In this document: positions 48,504 through 62,300 of the stretch, one piece after another | Position numbering within the stretch: the first letter of the stretch is position 1 | How the letters are laid out: every line of letters starts with the position of its first letter | NCBI GenBank assembly: GCA_016617785.1 | Contig: JADILM010000001.1 | Location: 1,612,001 to 1,676,000, forward strand | DNA: 64,000 nt | Direction: 5' to 3' | Source of the DNA: Sporobolomyces roseus | Lineage: Eukaryota; Basidiomycota; Microbotryomycetes; Sporidiobolales; Sporidiobolaceae | Program-made: the position numbers and the translations under genes | The notes under the pieces: generated by a model | What the model was told of the DNA's origin: nothing | The model's database searches: none | What the model saw: the letters and a program-made list of their open reading frames with translations, nothing else

Positions 48504-50007
48504 ATGGTCGCAACAAAGAGGGACACTCCAGTACTTTCCTGTCACCCAGGATCACTGAACAGCTTCGCACTCAAGCTCAAGTGTACGCCCAATCGTCTTA
48601 ATCTCCCGCCCCTTTCTTTTAGGCTAATTCGCGTTCTATCTGCAAAACAGCTTCGGAAACCCTCGAGTCACTGAAAGAGAGAATGGCAAGGAAGCTCGCT
48701 CTACCGCCTGGGGAAGCTAGTGAGTTGGAGTTGAAGTACTTGTGGTGTGATGTTTACTATTCATTGGAAGATGAAGGTAATCAATCAGACTAGCCTTTCT
48801 CTAGTCCCAGTGAATTCAAGCTGACCACACACAGTATCATCTACAGATGACTTTGGTATCTTCACTTCACGACACTCGAATTCATCAGAAGTTCAACTCC
48901 TCCTCTCTTCACCTTCAATCCCCACTTCGAACCCTTCCATCGCTTCTCTCTCTTCTATCCCTCCTTCCTCTTCCTTCTCCTCCCCATCGAACGATCACCA
49001 TCTACCACACCATGCTCGACAAGTAACCGATTCAGGTTCAGTCTATTCCGCTTCGAACCATTCATACCTCTACGGAAGACAAGAGAACAAGGATATGAGA
49101 TCTGGTACTTCGATGCACCTCGTCTCAAGCTCTGAGATATCTTCGAGTCAGAACGGAGCGGCGAGTGTCAGGAGCGGGAGAACGGGCAGGAGTGCGAAGA
49201 GTCAAAAGAGTACTGGAGGAGAGACGGCTACGTTGGGTGGGAAATCAAAGAGACCAAAGAGTATTGCTCCCACTGTACCGGAACACAAGATCAAATTCGA
49301 AGAATTCCATAATCAGGTAAGAAGGATTATTAGTTCGAGAATGTGGGTTTTGGCGAAACAAGCTGACCTCGTTCTCAATTCGGACTGCTCTTAGCTCGGT
49401 GTGCGAACGTTCATCGGCAGTATTGGTCCAGTAGAGAACGTACGAATGATGGTATGTTCAACCCCATCTCTCTCTCTCTTTCACAACCCAAACTAACTTC
49501 GAAACTTGTGAACCGATTGATAGATGAAATCCGGTCACCGAGCATGTTACATGTCCCGCGCGTTCGCTCAACAACACAATTTCATCCCCGCCGATGCTGC
49601 GCCCGGTTTCTATGGGTTCTCTGGAATCACGAATCTAGGTGTTTGGCCCATCAAGGTACACTCCGCTTTCCCTTTACCAATTCGTTGAGTGGTATACTGA
49701 CAGTGAACGTGATCGGGTTCAGGTTGGATCGAAAACGGTTGAACAACAAGTCATGCTAGTAGAATCTTCGTATTTCCCCGTCATTCTCGGACGGTACGTT
49801 CCCTTGCTATCTACCTCTCATCTCGCCCCTGTCTTGATGACTGACATCAGAGTGAATGTCGAAAATAGATCATTCATGGAACGAAGAGGAGTACGAACTG
49901 ATCCATTAGATCAAACCTCAGTCGTTTTCATGGATACGAACGAAGCGATCGCCACAGATCTAGTGATCGTCAAAGACAAAGACGGGAGGGTTGTACCCAT
50001 CTCCTAG
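48504..50007 (+). CDS. Fungal protein with PB1-like N-terminus and catalytically dead retropepsin-like domain
   Basis: The predicted 361-aa protein has three parts. Residues 1-100 (LSCHPGSLNSFALKLK, LKERMARKLALPPG, LKYLWCDVYYSLEDE) resemble a PB1 or ubiquitin-like fold. A Ser-rich linker follows, ending KSIAPTVPEHKIKF. The C-terminal 140 residues resemble a single retropepsin-type lobe: VRMMMKSGHRACYMSRAFAQ aligns with the DSGATHSFIS...FA segment of gag-pol-like proteases, then FYGFSGITNLGVWPIKVG, VMLVESSYFPVILGRSFM and DPLDQTSV. The catalytic Asp-Thr/Ser-Gly is absent: KSG stands where DSG/DTG would be. Exons: 48504-48582, 48651-48776, 48835-49316, 49395-49451, 49524-49655, 49723-49793 and 49869-50007. 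From memory, similar proteins are conserved in filamentous fungi without known function. Confidence 0.7.
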
Positions 50008-50436
50008 AGCTCGGCAGGATGACTAGAAATAACTAAACGGACCCTTTCTCTCTTTTTCTACAAAGCTATTTCATATACTCGCTCGTTCCTTTTTTCGTAC
50101 GGTTCACACATACCTATACTTCTCCACGTCTGATCCCAACTCCGACCCCTAATACATAGCAAACCACTTTTGTAAGACTCTTCCACCTTGTCCTTGGCTT
50201 CTGTCTTTTGCAAAGATGCTCCCGATTTTTCGAAAGTTCACTCATCGAGTATTGTGACCTGCGCGTGTTTCCCCGAGCTTCGCGTCTCGCTCTCGGTGTC
50301 GCCGGCCAGCAAACGAGAGAATCAAAGACAGAACAGAACTCGTTACAGCGAAGAAATCCTAAAGATTTTGAAGATATCACTACGAAAGAACCTGAGATCC
50401 CTCTCCGACCTAAATGTATTTGTAACTTGACTCAGC
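50008..50436. other. Convergent 3' intergenic region
   Basis: These 429 nt separate converging 3' ends. No gene is supported. Open frames on both strands overlap into the MAPEG gene and look accidental. Confidence 0.4.
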
Positions 50437-51106
50437 CTAGTAAGATTGACTGAACGACTTTCCGGATTGAATGAATTGGTTGAAGATCGAAACGACGCCT
50501 GTGAACGAGAGTTTCTTCGCATCAGCCTCATTCGTTTTCGAGACAGGTCGATTCGAGGGAGCTTACCAGCTAGCCAGACGACACTCCTGATGTACGATGC
50601 ATTCTTGCTCGTGATCTTGACGTAAAGGAACTGCAGAACGAAAAACCGAAAATGAGCTAATCGTTCGTTTGGAAAACGATTATGTGAGCTACTCACAGAG
50701 TACAAAGCCCTCAATCCAACGTAAGATAACGCAAACTTGTGTTGTTGTTCGAGGGGTAACCTCGCGACTGCACCGGCGAGTACGGCGCACGCGAATAGAG
50801 GTAACGTTTCATAAGTGTTTGAAGTGGCCGCTTCTGCTCTCACGTATTTTCCTACGTCAGGGTGTTTACGGTCCATCGCGGCAATGCGGGCTTGGAAGGT
50901 GCGAACGTCGGAGCTGGAGGAGGGAGAAGAGATTGGTTAGTCTGGGAAACGCCGGGGAAGGGGAAGGGGGAAAAGAGAAAAAGGACGTACTTGTCGAATT
51001 CGGGGAGAACCTTTGATACTTTCGATAGGTAGATCGCATACCAATGCGTACTCATTCCACATACCCACGCTGCGGGAATCGCAAGGAAAGAGTGATTGAC
51101 GGGCAT
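50437..51106 (-). CDS. MAPEG-family small membrane protein
   Basis: The predicted 152-aa integral membrane protein has four hydrophobic helices and the MAPEG-like features ARIAAMDRKHPD, SNTYETLPLFACAVLAG and RALYS...YIRSVVWLAG. MAPEG proteins include microsomal glutathione transferases and lipid-modifying enzymes; fungal members of this size are mostly uncharacterised, so activity is not claimed. Exons: 51106-50991, 50913-50697, 50630-50567 and 50498-50437. The last exon completes the fourth helix and ends SGKSFSQSY. It is divergent from RPL34, 690 bp away. Confidence 0.8.
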
Positions 51107-51796
51107 GTTGATGATTCAGGGAGTTGAGGAGGGCGAGGAAGAAGTTTAGGGGATTTCGAAGGGTTGGAAAGGAAAGTTTGAGGGAGTTGAGAGGGCTGGG
51201 GATGGAGCGAGTGTAGGAGAAGTGAAGGGAGGGAAGGAGAGAGGTGCGGGGACTAGTGTTTCCTTGAAATGCAGACCGGCGATTGAAACGCTCGATGCGA
51301 GCACGCTACGTCAACCCGACTACAGAGCGTCTCCAAAGCATTCCCAAGCATAATCAATGATCACTGTATCCTTCTGCAACCCGAGTGAGCGGTCCCTAAG
51401 CGGTCGAGAGGTCCCCTCCAAAGCGAGTATTTTGTAAAGAGAGAGTTGGGCAATCGTTTAATTAGGGGGTTGCGTTCATCTTCTGGAATACTGATCCGAG
51501 TTGTAGACTAGCTGTAAGCGGCTGTAAGGTAGCCGAAGTGTGTTGGTAGGTGAGACTGGAGAGAGAGGAAAGAGAGAGAGAAAGTTGGCAGCGGATTCTT
51601 CTTGCCTCTTGTGTCTCGTATTCAGCGCCGCCTGTACGTATACCTAGCTACTAGAAGCATACAGAACCGTACTGACAATCCATTCGAACTATCGCTATCC
51701 TTTCCCGCCCTTTCAAACACTCGATTCATCAACTTGCTCGAAAACTCAACTCTGATCCAATTCTACTCCAATCGACACACCTAACAGCTTTTAGCC
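51107..51796. promoter_or_regulatory. Divergent promoter region, MAPEG / RPL34
   Basis: These 690 nt separate the start codons of the MAPEG gene (minus) and RPL34 (plus). The RPL34 side is pyrimidine-rich in its last 120 nt. I could not identify a defined ribosomal-protein gene element. Confidence 0.45.
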
Positions 51797-52634
51797 ATGG
51801 TTCAACGTGTTACCCTCCGAACCCGCAAGAGTTACTCGACCAAGTCGAACGGCAAGCGTATCATCAAGACTCCCGGTACATTCTTCACTCTTCTTCACTT
51901 TCAACTCTCCCGCTTCTCCTCCCCCTCTTCCACTTCTACCGCTTCAGTCAATTCGATCACATGGATAAGATCATTGCAGGAAGCATATAAAAGTCATTTA
52001 GGATTGAATGGATGAGAACGAGCTTGGATAGCTTTACAGGGTCAAATGAGTGATTTACATGACAGAGGAATGCAGTAATCACAGAGGGGAGGTTATGCCA
52101 ATATTTGGAGATCAGAAATGAGGGAGAAAGAGGACAAAAAAAGTAATCCCACCTTGACATCCGAATAAAGTTGGCTGACCTATCGCTGTACTTTCGGATG
52201 TATGATTAGGTGGAAAGCTCCGCTTCATCCAGGTCAAGAAGTCCGCCGCTGCCCCCAAGTGCGGTGACTGCCACATCGCTCTTCCCGGTGTAAGTTCTCC
52301 ACTTGCTCCTCTCCCACTTTCCAAAATCCGAAGAAATACTGATAACAGAGTTGGATTGAATTTGTAGGTTCCCGCTCTCCGACCCCGTGAATACGCTCAA
52401 ATCTCCAAGCGAGAGAAGACTGTTCAACGTGCTTACGGTGGATCTCGTTGCGCCAACTGCGTCCGAGACCGAATCGTTCGCGCTTTCCTCGTTGAAGAGG
52501 CCAAGATCGTCAAGAGGGTAAGTCTCCCTCTCTCTCTCTTCTCTCTTCTCTCCCTTCGTGGGACATGGACTGATGAAGAGTCTTCGAGTGTGTTGTAGGT
52601 TATCGCTCAACAAGGAAAGGGAAAGAAGAACTAG
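51797..52634 (+). CDS. RPL34: 60S ribosomal protein eL34
   Basis: The predicted 114-aa ribosomal protein starts [18 protein letters not shown] and contains the zinc-binding cysteines CGDC and CANC, within [12 protein letters not shown] and [19 protein letters not shown]. Length and sequence match eukaryotic eL34 of the large subunit, which sits near the tunnel side of 25S rRNA. Exons: 51797-51875, 52210-52289, 52368-52517 and 52599-52634. Intron 1 (51876-52209) is 334 nt, four to five times the local average, starts with a long pyrimidine tract and has its branch site (GGCTGACC) close to the 3' end. Long first introns are common in fungal ribosomal protein genes and can affect expression or host snoRNAs; I found no convincing snoRNA boxes. 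Confidence 0.96.
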
Positions 52635-52855
52635 ATTTGTAGCAGAGAGTAGCGGCCAATTTTTGTCTGAATTTCGATTCTCCCTCCTGTCTTTTTGTGT
52701 TTGCGTCGAGAGAGACGAAACCACGATTCTGTTATCTCTCGCGCTCGACTTTGATTGTGAAAAGGGGGAGTGCGAAATCTGAACTTGGCGAGTTTTCGAG
52801 AGAGGAGAAACTTCCCTTTTGACATTGAAACTTTTCACCCCTCAACACCAAGACG

Positions 52856-54935
<2,080 letters not shown>

Positions 54936-55098
54936 ATCAATGTTTATTTCGCAATCACAAGACAATCTTATAATGATCTCGACTCGCACCGATTGGTCTC
55001 TGCAGGAGAGAACTACGAGAGGAGACGAAACTACAGAAGGATAGATAGTGTCGATATCTGGGAATGATAAAAAGGGACTACACACAAACCACGAGAGA

Positions 55099-57081
55099 TT
55101 ACTGAGGACGTCTGACGAATCTTGTCTCTCCATCATTCCAGCTCGCGACCCTCAATGCCGAAACCAGCGAAACTTGCGAATCCAAAGTTCCGACGAATCC
55201 TTTACCGAGCGAGAGGATCGCCTGATCCACAGCTGAATCCCACCATCCACTCGCACTTCCGTATCGCGCCTTCAATAGAGCAGCAGTGCCGACAACAGCG
55301 TGATTGACTGCATACCATCCCAGCGACTTGACAGAGGAATGGAATTGCGAAGAGTTTTCGTCCGTTGTCACGAGCACTATCAGCGAAACGTCGCAGAATC
55401 AGTCGCCAGCGGGAGTACTCGTCGCAAGAAAGGGTGACTCGCCGATAGTGTCTTCAGGAAGAGTCTTGAGTAGGTCTTCGACCTCAGCTTTGTAACTATC
55501 GAGAGGAGCCACGCAATCATGGCCCGTCGGACACCACGAAGCAAAGTCTCCACGACGAATGTGGACGGTCACGATACTCGATGGGAGTGTCTCGAGCTTG
55601 AGAGTACGCTGTACTGCCATGATCGCGACCTCCCAAACTGCAGGGGTGAAATCGATACACCTTCCGACGGACCACCATTCTATGGAGGAAGGTCGAATGC
55701 GTCAGCTAGAAGTGAAGATATGAGTGAGAAGAAAACCAGACGCACCCGGATGTGTCCCTCGCAAAGAAGGATGTAACAGCTTGATCATTCCACCTTCTTT
55801 CGCTTGGAGCCCATCGAAATCCTTGTAATCCCTATTCCAGAACGTTTCAGCTGCCGAGGTGCCGACTCTTGAGAGTGCCCAGATATTCGTATAGCACATG
55901 AGCTGACTCGACTCCATGTTTCGGGGCATCTTGCGGTTCGACAATTCCGCAACGTCTTGAGTGAGCTTGAGGCGGTTCGGAACGTCGTAGTCGAACAGAA
56001 CGTGGCCCTCGATGGAGTTTGAGGCGATTCCGTATGGTCGCTCAACGGACCAAGCTGATGCCGAAACTCCGTATTCGCCAAAAGATGCACTGTGAGCGAA
56101 AAAGGAAGGATTTAGCTTTCTACACTTTCTCAGCTGAATCCAGGCTCGACTCACCCGTGTGACCATCCGTTCCAGCTGAAGTAGCTGGAGAAGGGAGAAG
56201 CAACGGAATCAGGTCTCCAGAAGTGTCGAGTGTCAGTCGAAAGCAGCGATATGCTCACCAGCCAACCTCGTCCTTTTTGCCCAACCACGAAGAATCGAAT
56301 AGCTTGACGTCTCTCCATTCGACGAACAATGTCCCTGTCTGTAAAGCTCGCAATCCCTCAGCTCGATGCGCTCAAGTTGAAAACAGAATCGAGAACTCAC
56401 ATCTCGTCGAAAGCGTTCCATATCGAACAAATCCGACATCCTCACCTGACTCTTCCCATAGTGATCGTTATCCTTCCATATCGACGGTATGATCGAGATT
56501 CTTTGCGTTTCTTGACCGAGATGAAGTAGCGAAATCGCAGAGAGGAATTGTCCAACTTCGCCAGTCAAGCTGTCGGCCGTCAAGTAACGTAGATCTGGTC
56601 GAAGAGCGTCGTAAAGCGAATCTGTCGGAGCTTGATCAGTGAGGAGCTGTCGGCGTTCGATCTCAGCATCAGCTCTACAGCGAGAAACGAATTAAGAGAG
56701 TCGAAAACGAACCTCTTTCGGTCCCGGCACTCCACCTTTCCCTACCGCAACTAACCTCGACATTGGCGGTCCCAATCGTACTCCTCCCGCCTCTTCAAAC
56801 CTGGCTATCTTGTCACAAGTCTCCGCCGTTCTCGTCAAATTCGCCTCTCCCCCTCTCGAATTCCCTAATCCCGATTGATGCACTACTCCCGCCGACAACA
56901 GACTCGATAAGACGAATCCCACGATGACCCAAACCATTGCGTGAACGCCTTCTCGCTTTGTTGCGCGAGGAGCTGATTGAGAATCGTCTGTGTTCGAACC
57001 CGCGACGGTCGAGTAACCTTGAGATTGAGACCCACGTCGGAGGTGGTTCAGTGCGCTTCTTGCGTGGCGTATAGAGAACAT
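55099..57081 (-). CDS. Type II membrane glycosyltransferase, O-fucosyltransferase-like (GT68/GT65 type)
   Basis: The predicted 530-aa protein has a short cytoplasmic N-terminus, one transmembrane anchor (VHAMVWVIVGFVLSSLLSAG) and a lumenal catalytic part, the classic Golgi type II layout. VTVHIRRGDF is the arginine-containing donor-site motif of GDP-fucose protein O-fucosyltransferases, and ATMLVTTDENSSQF matches the conserved TDE segment. AVNHAVVGTAALLKARYG and the SLGKGFVGTLDS segment also fit the family. Exons: 57081-56756, 56674-56401, 56338-56259, 56184-56155 (30 nt), 56089-55746, 55679-55419 and 55376-55099. The join into the 30-nt exon relies on a TTCTCCAG acceptor and could be different. 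Fungal members of this superfamily have few characterised substrates, so donor and acceptor are not claimed. Confidence 0.8.
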
Positions 57082-57477
57082 GAGCAGGAGGAGAGGAGAG
57101 GAGGGAGAGTAGGAGAAAGATGGGGACTTCCTTTCACCTCAAACGAGGAGTCTGCACGCAGGGGCTCGAGCAGAGACATTCAGCATGATCTTACGAAGCA
57201 CTGGAGCGTAGAGAGATTCGAAGCAGTGTGATATTCAGCGAGTGAGAAGAAGGAGAGAGAGAGACGAAATTCGACGAAGTTTCGAAAAGCAGTCGCCAAT
57301 TTTCGCAATTTTTTGGGCTGTCATCGCCTGTGAGAAGATTAGTCGTACATGTCGTCCATTGATATCAAACTCTAGTCGCTAGAGTGCTGTGAAAGTTGAG
57401 AAAGTGGTGAGAAAGTTGAATCATTCCCTTCCTCCTCTCTCTCCTTCACTCACACCACTTGAAAGCACTCGTCAACC
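57082..57477. promoter_or_regulatory. Divergent promoter region, glycosyltransferase / ABM genes
   Basis: These 396 nt separate divergent start codons. The plus side ends in a CT-rich leader just before the ATG at 57478. No specific binding motif is recognised. Confidence 0.45.
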
Positions 57478-58252
57478 ATGGTCTACACTCTTGGTAAGTC
57501 CATCTCGCCATCAGTAGATCAGCACTCGTCAAATCGGAAGTCTCTCGCTCTCGGTCGGAAGAAAGGTTGAAAATTGAGGGGAAAGATGGACGAAGACACA
57601 CGCTGGAGGACTGAGACGAGCTAGTGGGAGTTCATCAGCGTACTAGACCTGAGATCAGGAAGGATCAGCTGGATCAGAGTACTCATCGCTTCAGGAGAGC
57701 AACTTCGACTGACCTCATCTTTACTTTGAACCTCTCCAGTCTGCCACGTCCTCTGCAAACCCGAACATGTCGACGATATGAAGAACAAGCTCATCGAAGC
57801 TGCCGCCATCTACAAGAAAGACAAGGAAACTATCGATTGGCTCGTTCACCAAGTAAGTTTTCCGCACTCCTCGCTCAAACGGTAGACTCGATACTGATAT
57901 AGCACCTCGCTGTGTACAGGACGTCAACGACCCTTGCAAGTTTGCGATTGTCGAACGATTCGAACACGAGTCGAGCCAAAAGTACCGTTCGTCTCCCTCT
58001 CTTTCTTTTCTTTCTACTTCGCTTAATCTGTCGCTGATCGTTCTCCATTGCTCTTGTTACTCTTTCGACGACATCCGCAGATCTCGAGAACCCTTACTGG
58101 GCTGTGAGTCCGAATCTCCTTGCTCTCGTGGCATGATCAGTTAGATCAGTTCGCTGACTTTTTCGATTCTCTCCTCTTACTAGACTTTCAACCCTGCTGT
58201 CGAACCTTGGCTCGTCGAACCCATCAAGCTCGGACGTTATAACGAACTCTAA
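57478..58252 (+). CDS. Small ABM-domain (antibiotic biosynthesis monooxygenase-like) protein
   Basis: The predicted 95-aa protein covers one dimeric ferredoxin-like ABM domain: VCHVLCKPEHVDDMKNKLIE, DVNDPCKFAIVERFEHESSQ, then HLENPYWATFNPAV. This is the pattern 'cofactor-free quinol monooxygenase or heme-degrading-like', but many members have no known reaction. Exons: 57478-57493 (16 nt), 57740-57852, 57920-57986, 58081-58103 (23 nt) and 58184-58252. Intron 1 is about 246 nt. The exon 3 donor (GTTCGT) is chosen so that KYHLENPYW reads in frame. No signal peptide is seen, so it is probably cytosolic. Confidence 0.83.
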
Positions 58253-59302
58253 GCTTCTCCACCGTACATAGTAATCGCATGCAAAATCAAACCAAAAGTT
58301 TCCGTCGTTCAAAAGCCGTTCGTTGAGCTCGAGAGCTCGATCATCTTGAGTCGCGCTCGTCACGACAGTTTCTCAACGAGGGTTGATTTTCACTGCTCAT
58401 TCGACCACAACTCTAGGCTGAAGGTATCATCTCTTCGATCTCGTCATTTCCTACGCTGAGGCGAAGCTACTGATTTCGCTCGACTCGCTCAAAGCTACAT
58501 CGGAAGGTTTCTCTATTCAATCGCACATCGTCGCGATGATCAGAAACGAGAATGGCAACGGGCCACTAGAAGTGCGAGAAGTTACGAGACATCGCTTGTC
58601 GCTTCCGATTGGATTTTTTCGAGCCCTTTCTGGACGAATCGTTTCTAGGGTGCGATTAACTTTTTTTCGACCCCTTCCTTCTCCCCCAACGAACTTCTCA
58701 CCTCGATCGACAATTTGCTCACTCAGCAAGAGAGAGAGAGAGAGAGCTTGCGGTGTTCGATCCTTCCTTGCGAAACACCTCTGAATCTGTAAAAGCTTCT
58801 TTGCGAGACCTCTTGTCGATCACTGGAATCGCTAGCTCCGTTCACCGTCATCTCTCCCATCATCATCTTCACAGAGAAGAGCGTGAAAGAGCAATCCATC
58901 GAAGGGAGAAAGCCTCGGAGTACTGAGTTTTGCGTATTTTTTCTAGTTCATTCGTAAGCTTTGCAGCACTCTCAGATGTAAATAGACAGGCAACGAACTC
59001 ACTGCCAGCGAAGGAAAGAGAGAGAGACGAGAAATATTTAAGGATGCGAAACGTCAAACCTTCCCTCGAATTCCGAGAATTACCCTTCGAGAAGTCTGTT
59101 TCCCCCATTCACTCTCATTCACGATCAAAATAAACGGCCGAGGACGACCATTCACTTTGCAAGCCCATACCTACCTACCAAGCAACCTGCTAATATCACC
59201 AGCTCTAGAAGAACCCCGGAATCTTACTTCTCCTTCCTTCCCTTCCCTCCCCAATTCCGATTCCATCAACTTGCAACAGTGTTTATCAAGGTGGATTACT
59301 AG
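58253..59302. other. Long upstream region of the kinase gene
   Basis: At 1050 nt this is the longest apparently non-coding stretch in the window. It includes a GA repeat at about 58730-58746. Small frames are present on both strands, but none is supported by motif or splice evidence. A long regulatory region or 5' leader for the kinase gene is plausible. Confidence 0.45.
58730..58746. repeat. GA dinucleotide repeat
   Basis: A run of about eight GA units lies in the long region upstream of the kinase gene. No other structure is associated with it. Confidence 0.9.
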
Positions 59303-62300
59303 ATGTCATTGGCAGGATCAGGGTTGGGTCAATCGAATAGTAGCGGTGGAATCTCTCGCTCTTCAAGACTCGACTCTCTCTCTTCCATCGCTAGCGGTGG
59401 AAACACTTCTCCTCCTCCTCATCTCGACCAACCCCATTCTCCTTCGTTAGCCCGTACTTCCCTCTCTACCTCCCCTACCAGTCCATGGTCTGAGTCACTC
59501 CCACTCCCTGAATCGACTGCTTCATCGAGGAACAGTTCATCGTCTCAATCGCTCGCGCCGCCCTCTTCTTCCTCGACTAGAACTCCTATCAAACCCGCTT
59601 CCATCAAATCTGCATCTTCCAGTTCGAGTAGAACCAATACAGGCTTTCAAGTCACCTCTCGAACTCGCAACTACGTCCCTCCACTTTCCCCAGGTATCGC
59701 CGACTCTCTCGCACTTCCTCAAACTTCCTCCTCTTCAGCAACTGCTTCCGGTTCATTCTTCCCTCCCAATCCTTCGTTCCCTTTCGCTTCGACCTCGGAT
59801 GCAGTCAACCAAGGTTACCTCGGGAGGAGAGGTTCTTCTCCGGCCACTTTCAGTCATGCAGGTTCGGCTCTCGGTTTAGGTGCAGGAGGAGGAGTGGGGG
59901 GCGGCCCAGCGAAAGACAACATCGTCGAACCAAAAACTACTCTGACGTTGAGTAGTAGTATAGATTCGAAAGGGAGGAGGATGGTGAATCAGTATGTCAG
60001 GTTGAAAACGATCGGTCAAGGAAGTCATGGAAAAGTTTGGTTGTGTGCCGAACCTACGATCAGGGAGTCGAGTGAAGACGACGATGAGGTCAGATCAGGT
60101 GAAGGTGAAGAAGAGAGAATGGAAAGGGAGGAAAGGGAAGAAGCGGATCGCAGGAGACGGAGAAAAGGAAAACACCCTCGTTCGGCGAGTGAACGATGGG
60201 AAGAGGATATAGATGAAGGGAGAGTTCAGTATTGTGCGATCAAGTCAGTAGCGAGGGAAGGACCAGGTCGACACAAGAGTTTGAGAATGGCAAAGAATCG
60301 GAAAGCGAGTACGCAAGGGAGTGGAGGAATCGGTGCAGACGACAAGGTGAAACGGGAAGTCGCCATCATGAAACGACTCGATCATCCAAATATTGTCAGA
60401 CTGAAGGAGGTTATCGATGACGCGAAGAGCAAGAAAGTTTTCATGGGTGAGTTCCAAGTTTCGTTTGACTCTGCATTTTGTCGAAAACTAATCTCTGCTC
60501 TCGCATCGCATAGTCCTCGAATTCATGGCTGGAGGTCAAGTAGTATGGCAGGACGACAACAAGCAACCGACGTTGACGGTAGATGAAGCTAGAAGAACTT
60601 TCCGAGATGTCGTTCTTGGTTTAGAATATCGTACGTCTTCCTCTCTTCATACACCTCTTCCATTTTCACTCACAGCTTCTATCTGCAGTCCACTATCAAG
60701 GCATCATTCATCGAGATATCAAGCCAGCGAATCTTCTCTGGACGGAAGATCACAACACAGTCAAGATTTCAGATTTCGGAGTTTCGCACGTTTCGGACGC
60801 TCTTCTACGTGCATCACCAGACGACGGCACTTCCTCTCAAGGTGAAGACGACAAAGCTCTTCGCAAGACTGCTGGAAGTCCCGCTTTCTTCGCTCCTGAA
60901 CTATGTCACCCTGCCGAATATACGCCAACTCCTACCGCTCATCCTTCCCAACCTCATCTCAACGAAGAAGAAGACGCTTACTTTCCTCGAAAGATCAATA
61001 CTTCATCCCTTCAACCCTCTTCCCACAACATGGTTTACACTCCTCCGACAAGTCCAAATGGAATCCCTCTCACCTCGAAACTCATCTCCCTTCCTCTCCC
61101 AGTTCAATCACCTTCTCAGCCTCGCACACGCCCTCCTGTAGGAAAAGCTATCGATGTATGGGCTCTCGGAGTCACTCTCTACTGCTTACTCTTCGGAGAT
61201 ACCCCTTTCACCGCTAGAACCGAATACGAACTCTACAACGTTATCGTACACGAATCGATTCGGATACCTCAAAGGATGGGTGTCGAGAAGGCGTGGACCG
61301 GAGTCGGAAGTGGATGGGATGGGTGTGGAGAAGGAACAGAAGGGAGAGAAGTTATCGATTTGTTAGGTCGGCTACTGGAGAAGGATCCGACGAAGCGAAT
61401 CACCCTCGAACAAGTCAAGGTACGCATTCTAGTTCTCGCGTTCGTTCCTTACGAAGCTGCGCTGATTCTCTTTTGACATTGACCTATAGAAACACCCTTG
61501 GGTTCTTCGAAATCTCTCTTCACCCGAATCTTGGCTCGATGCGACAGACCCAGCTCAAACCGATCACGTCGTCGTCACTGAAGAAGATCTCCAGCACGCT
61601 ACACAAGAACGAGGTTCCGTCGATACCCTTCCTCCGATTCGAAACCGACCTGGTATTCGTCGAGCTCTCAACGCTGCTCTCGCTCGCTTCCCTGCATTCT
61701 CACGCATCAAATCGACGCGAACGACAGCATCGACAAATTCGGATGAACGAGAACAAGAACGGAGGTCGAGGAGCAAGAGCAATAGTTCGACTGGACACAG
61801 CGTCGAAGACGCAGCGCCGACTGGTTCCGCAAGTGTCAGTCGTCAATCGAGTGATGCAGCTGGAGGAAGGAAGAAGGACTCGCTCGAATTCGCTGGAGCG
61901 GATTTCCGTCGCGTGATCTCGAGCAGTGCGGCACTGCAAGGAAACCCTCGAAGCGCAAGTCCTGCGGCACCAATCGGTCTTCGTGGAGGTCTCGGCAATC
62001 GCTCGATTCGTCGAAACGGCAACGATACGAATCCTCACTCTCCCTCGGTCACTCAAGCTACCGCTTTCCCCGAATTAGCTCGCTCGATCTCTTCTTCTTC
62101 CGCCATTCCTGGTCAAACGCCTGGAGGCCGGTCCTCTCACTTTGCTCGCTTCTTCAACGGTCACAGACCATTCGACGAATCACGAACCCCTTCTGCACCT
62201 TCTTCCCCTTCACTTCGAGGAGGAGTCAGCTATTCTCCGAATCCGATGGCTGATGCGACCGATTCAGACTTGCCTGCAACTCCCAATGGCACAACACAAC

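Noticed and set aside
56185..56258. Reading HFWRPDSVASPF as coding in the glycosyltransferase gene
   Set aside because: No acceptor brings this stretch in frame without a stop; the TTCTCCAG acceptor joining to YFSWNGWSH is consistent.
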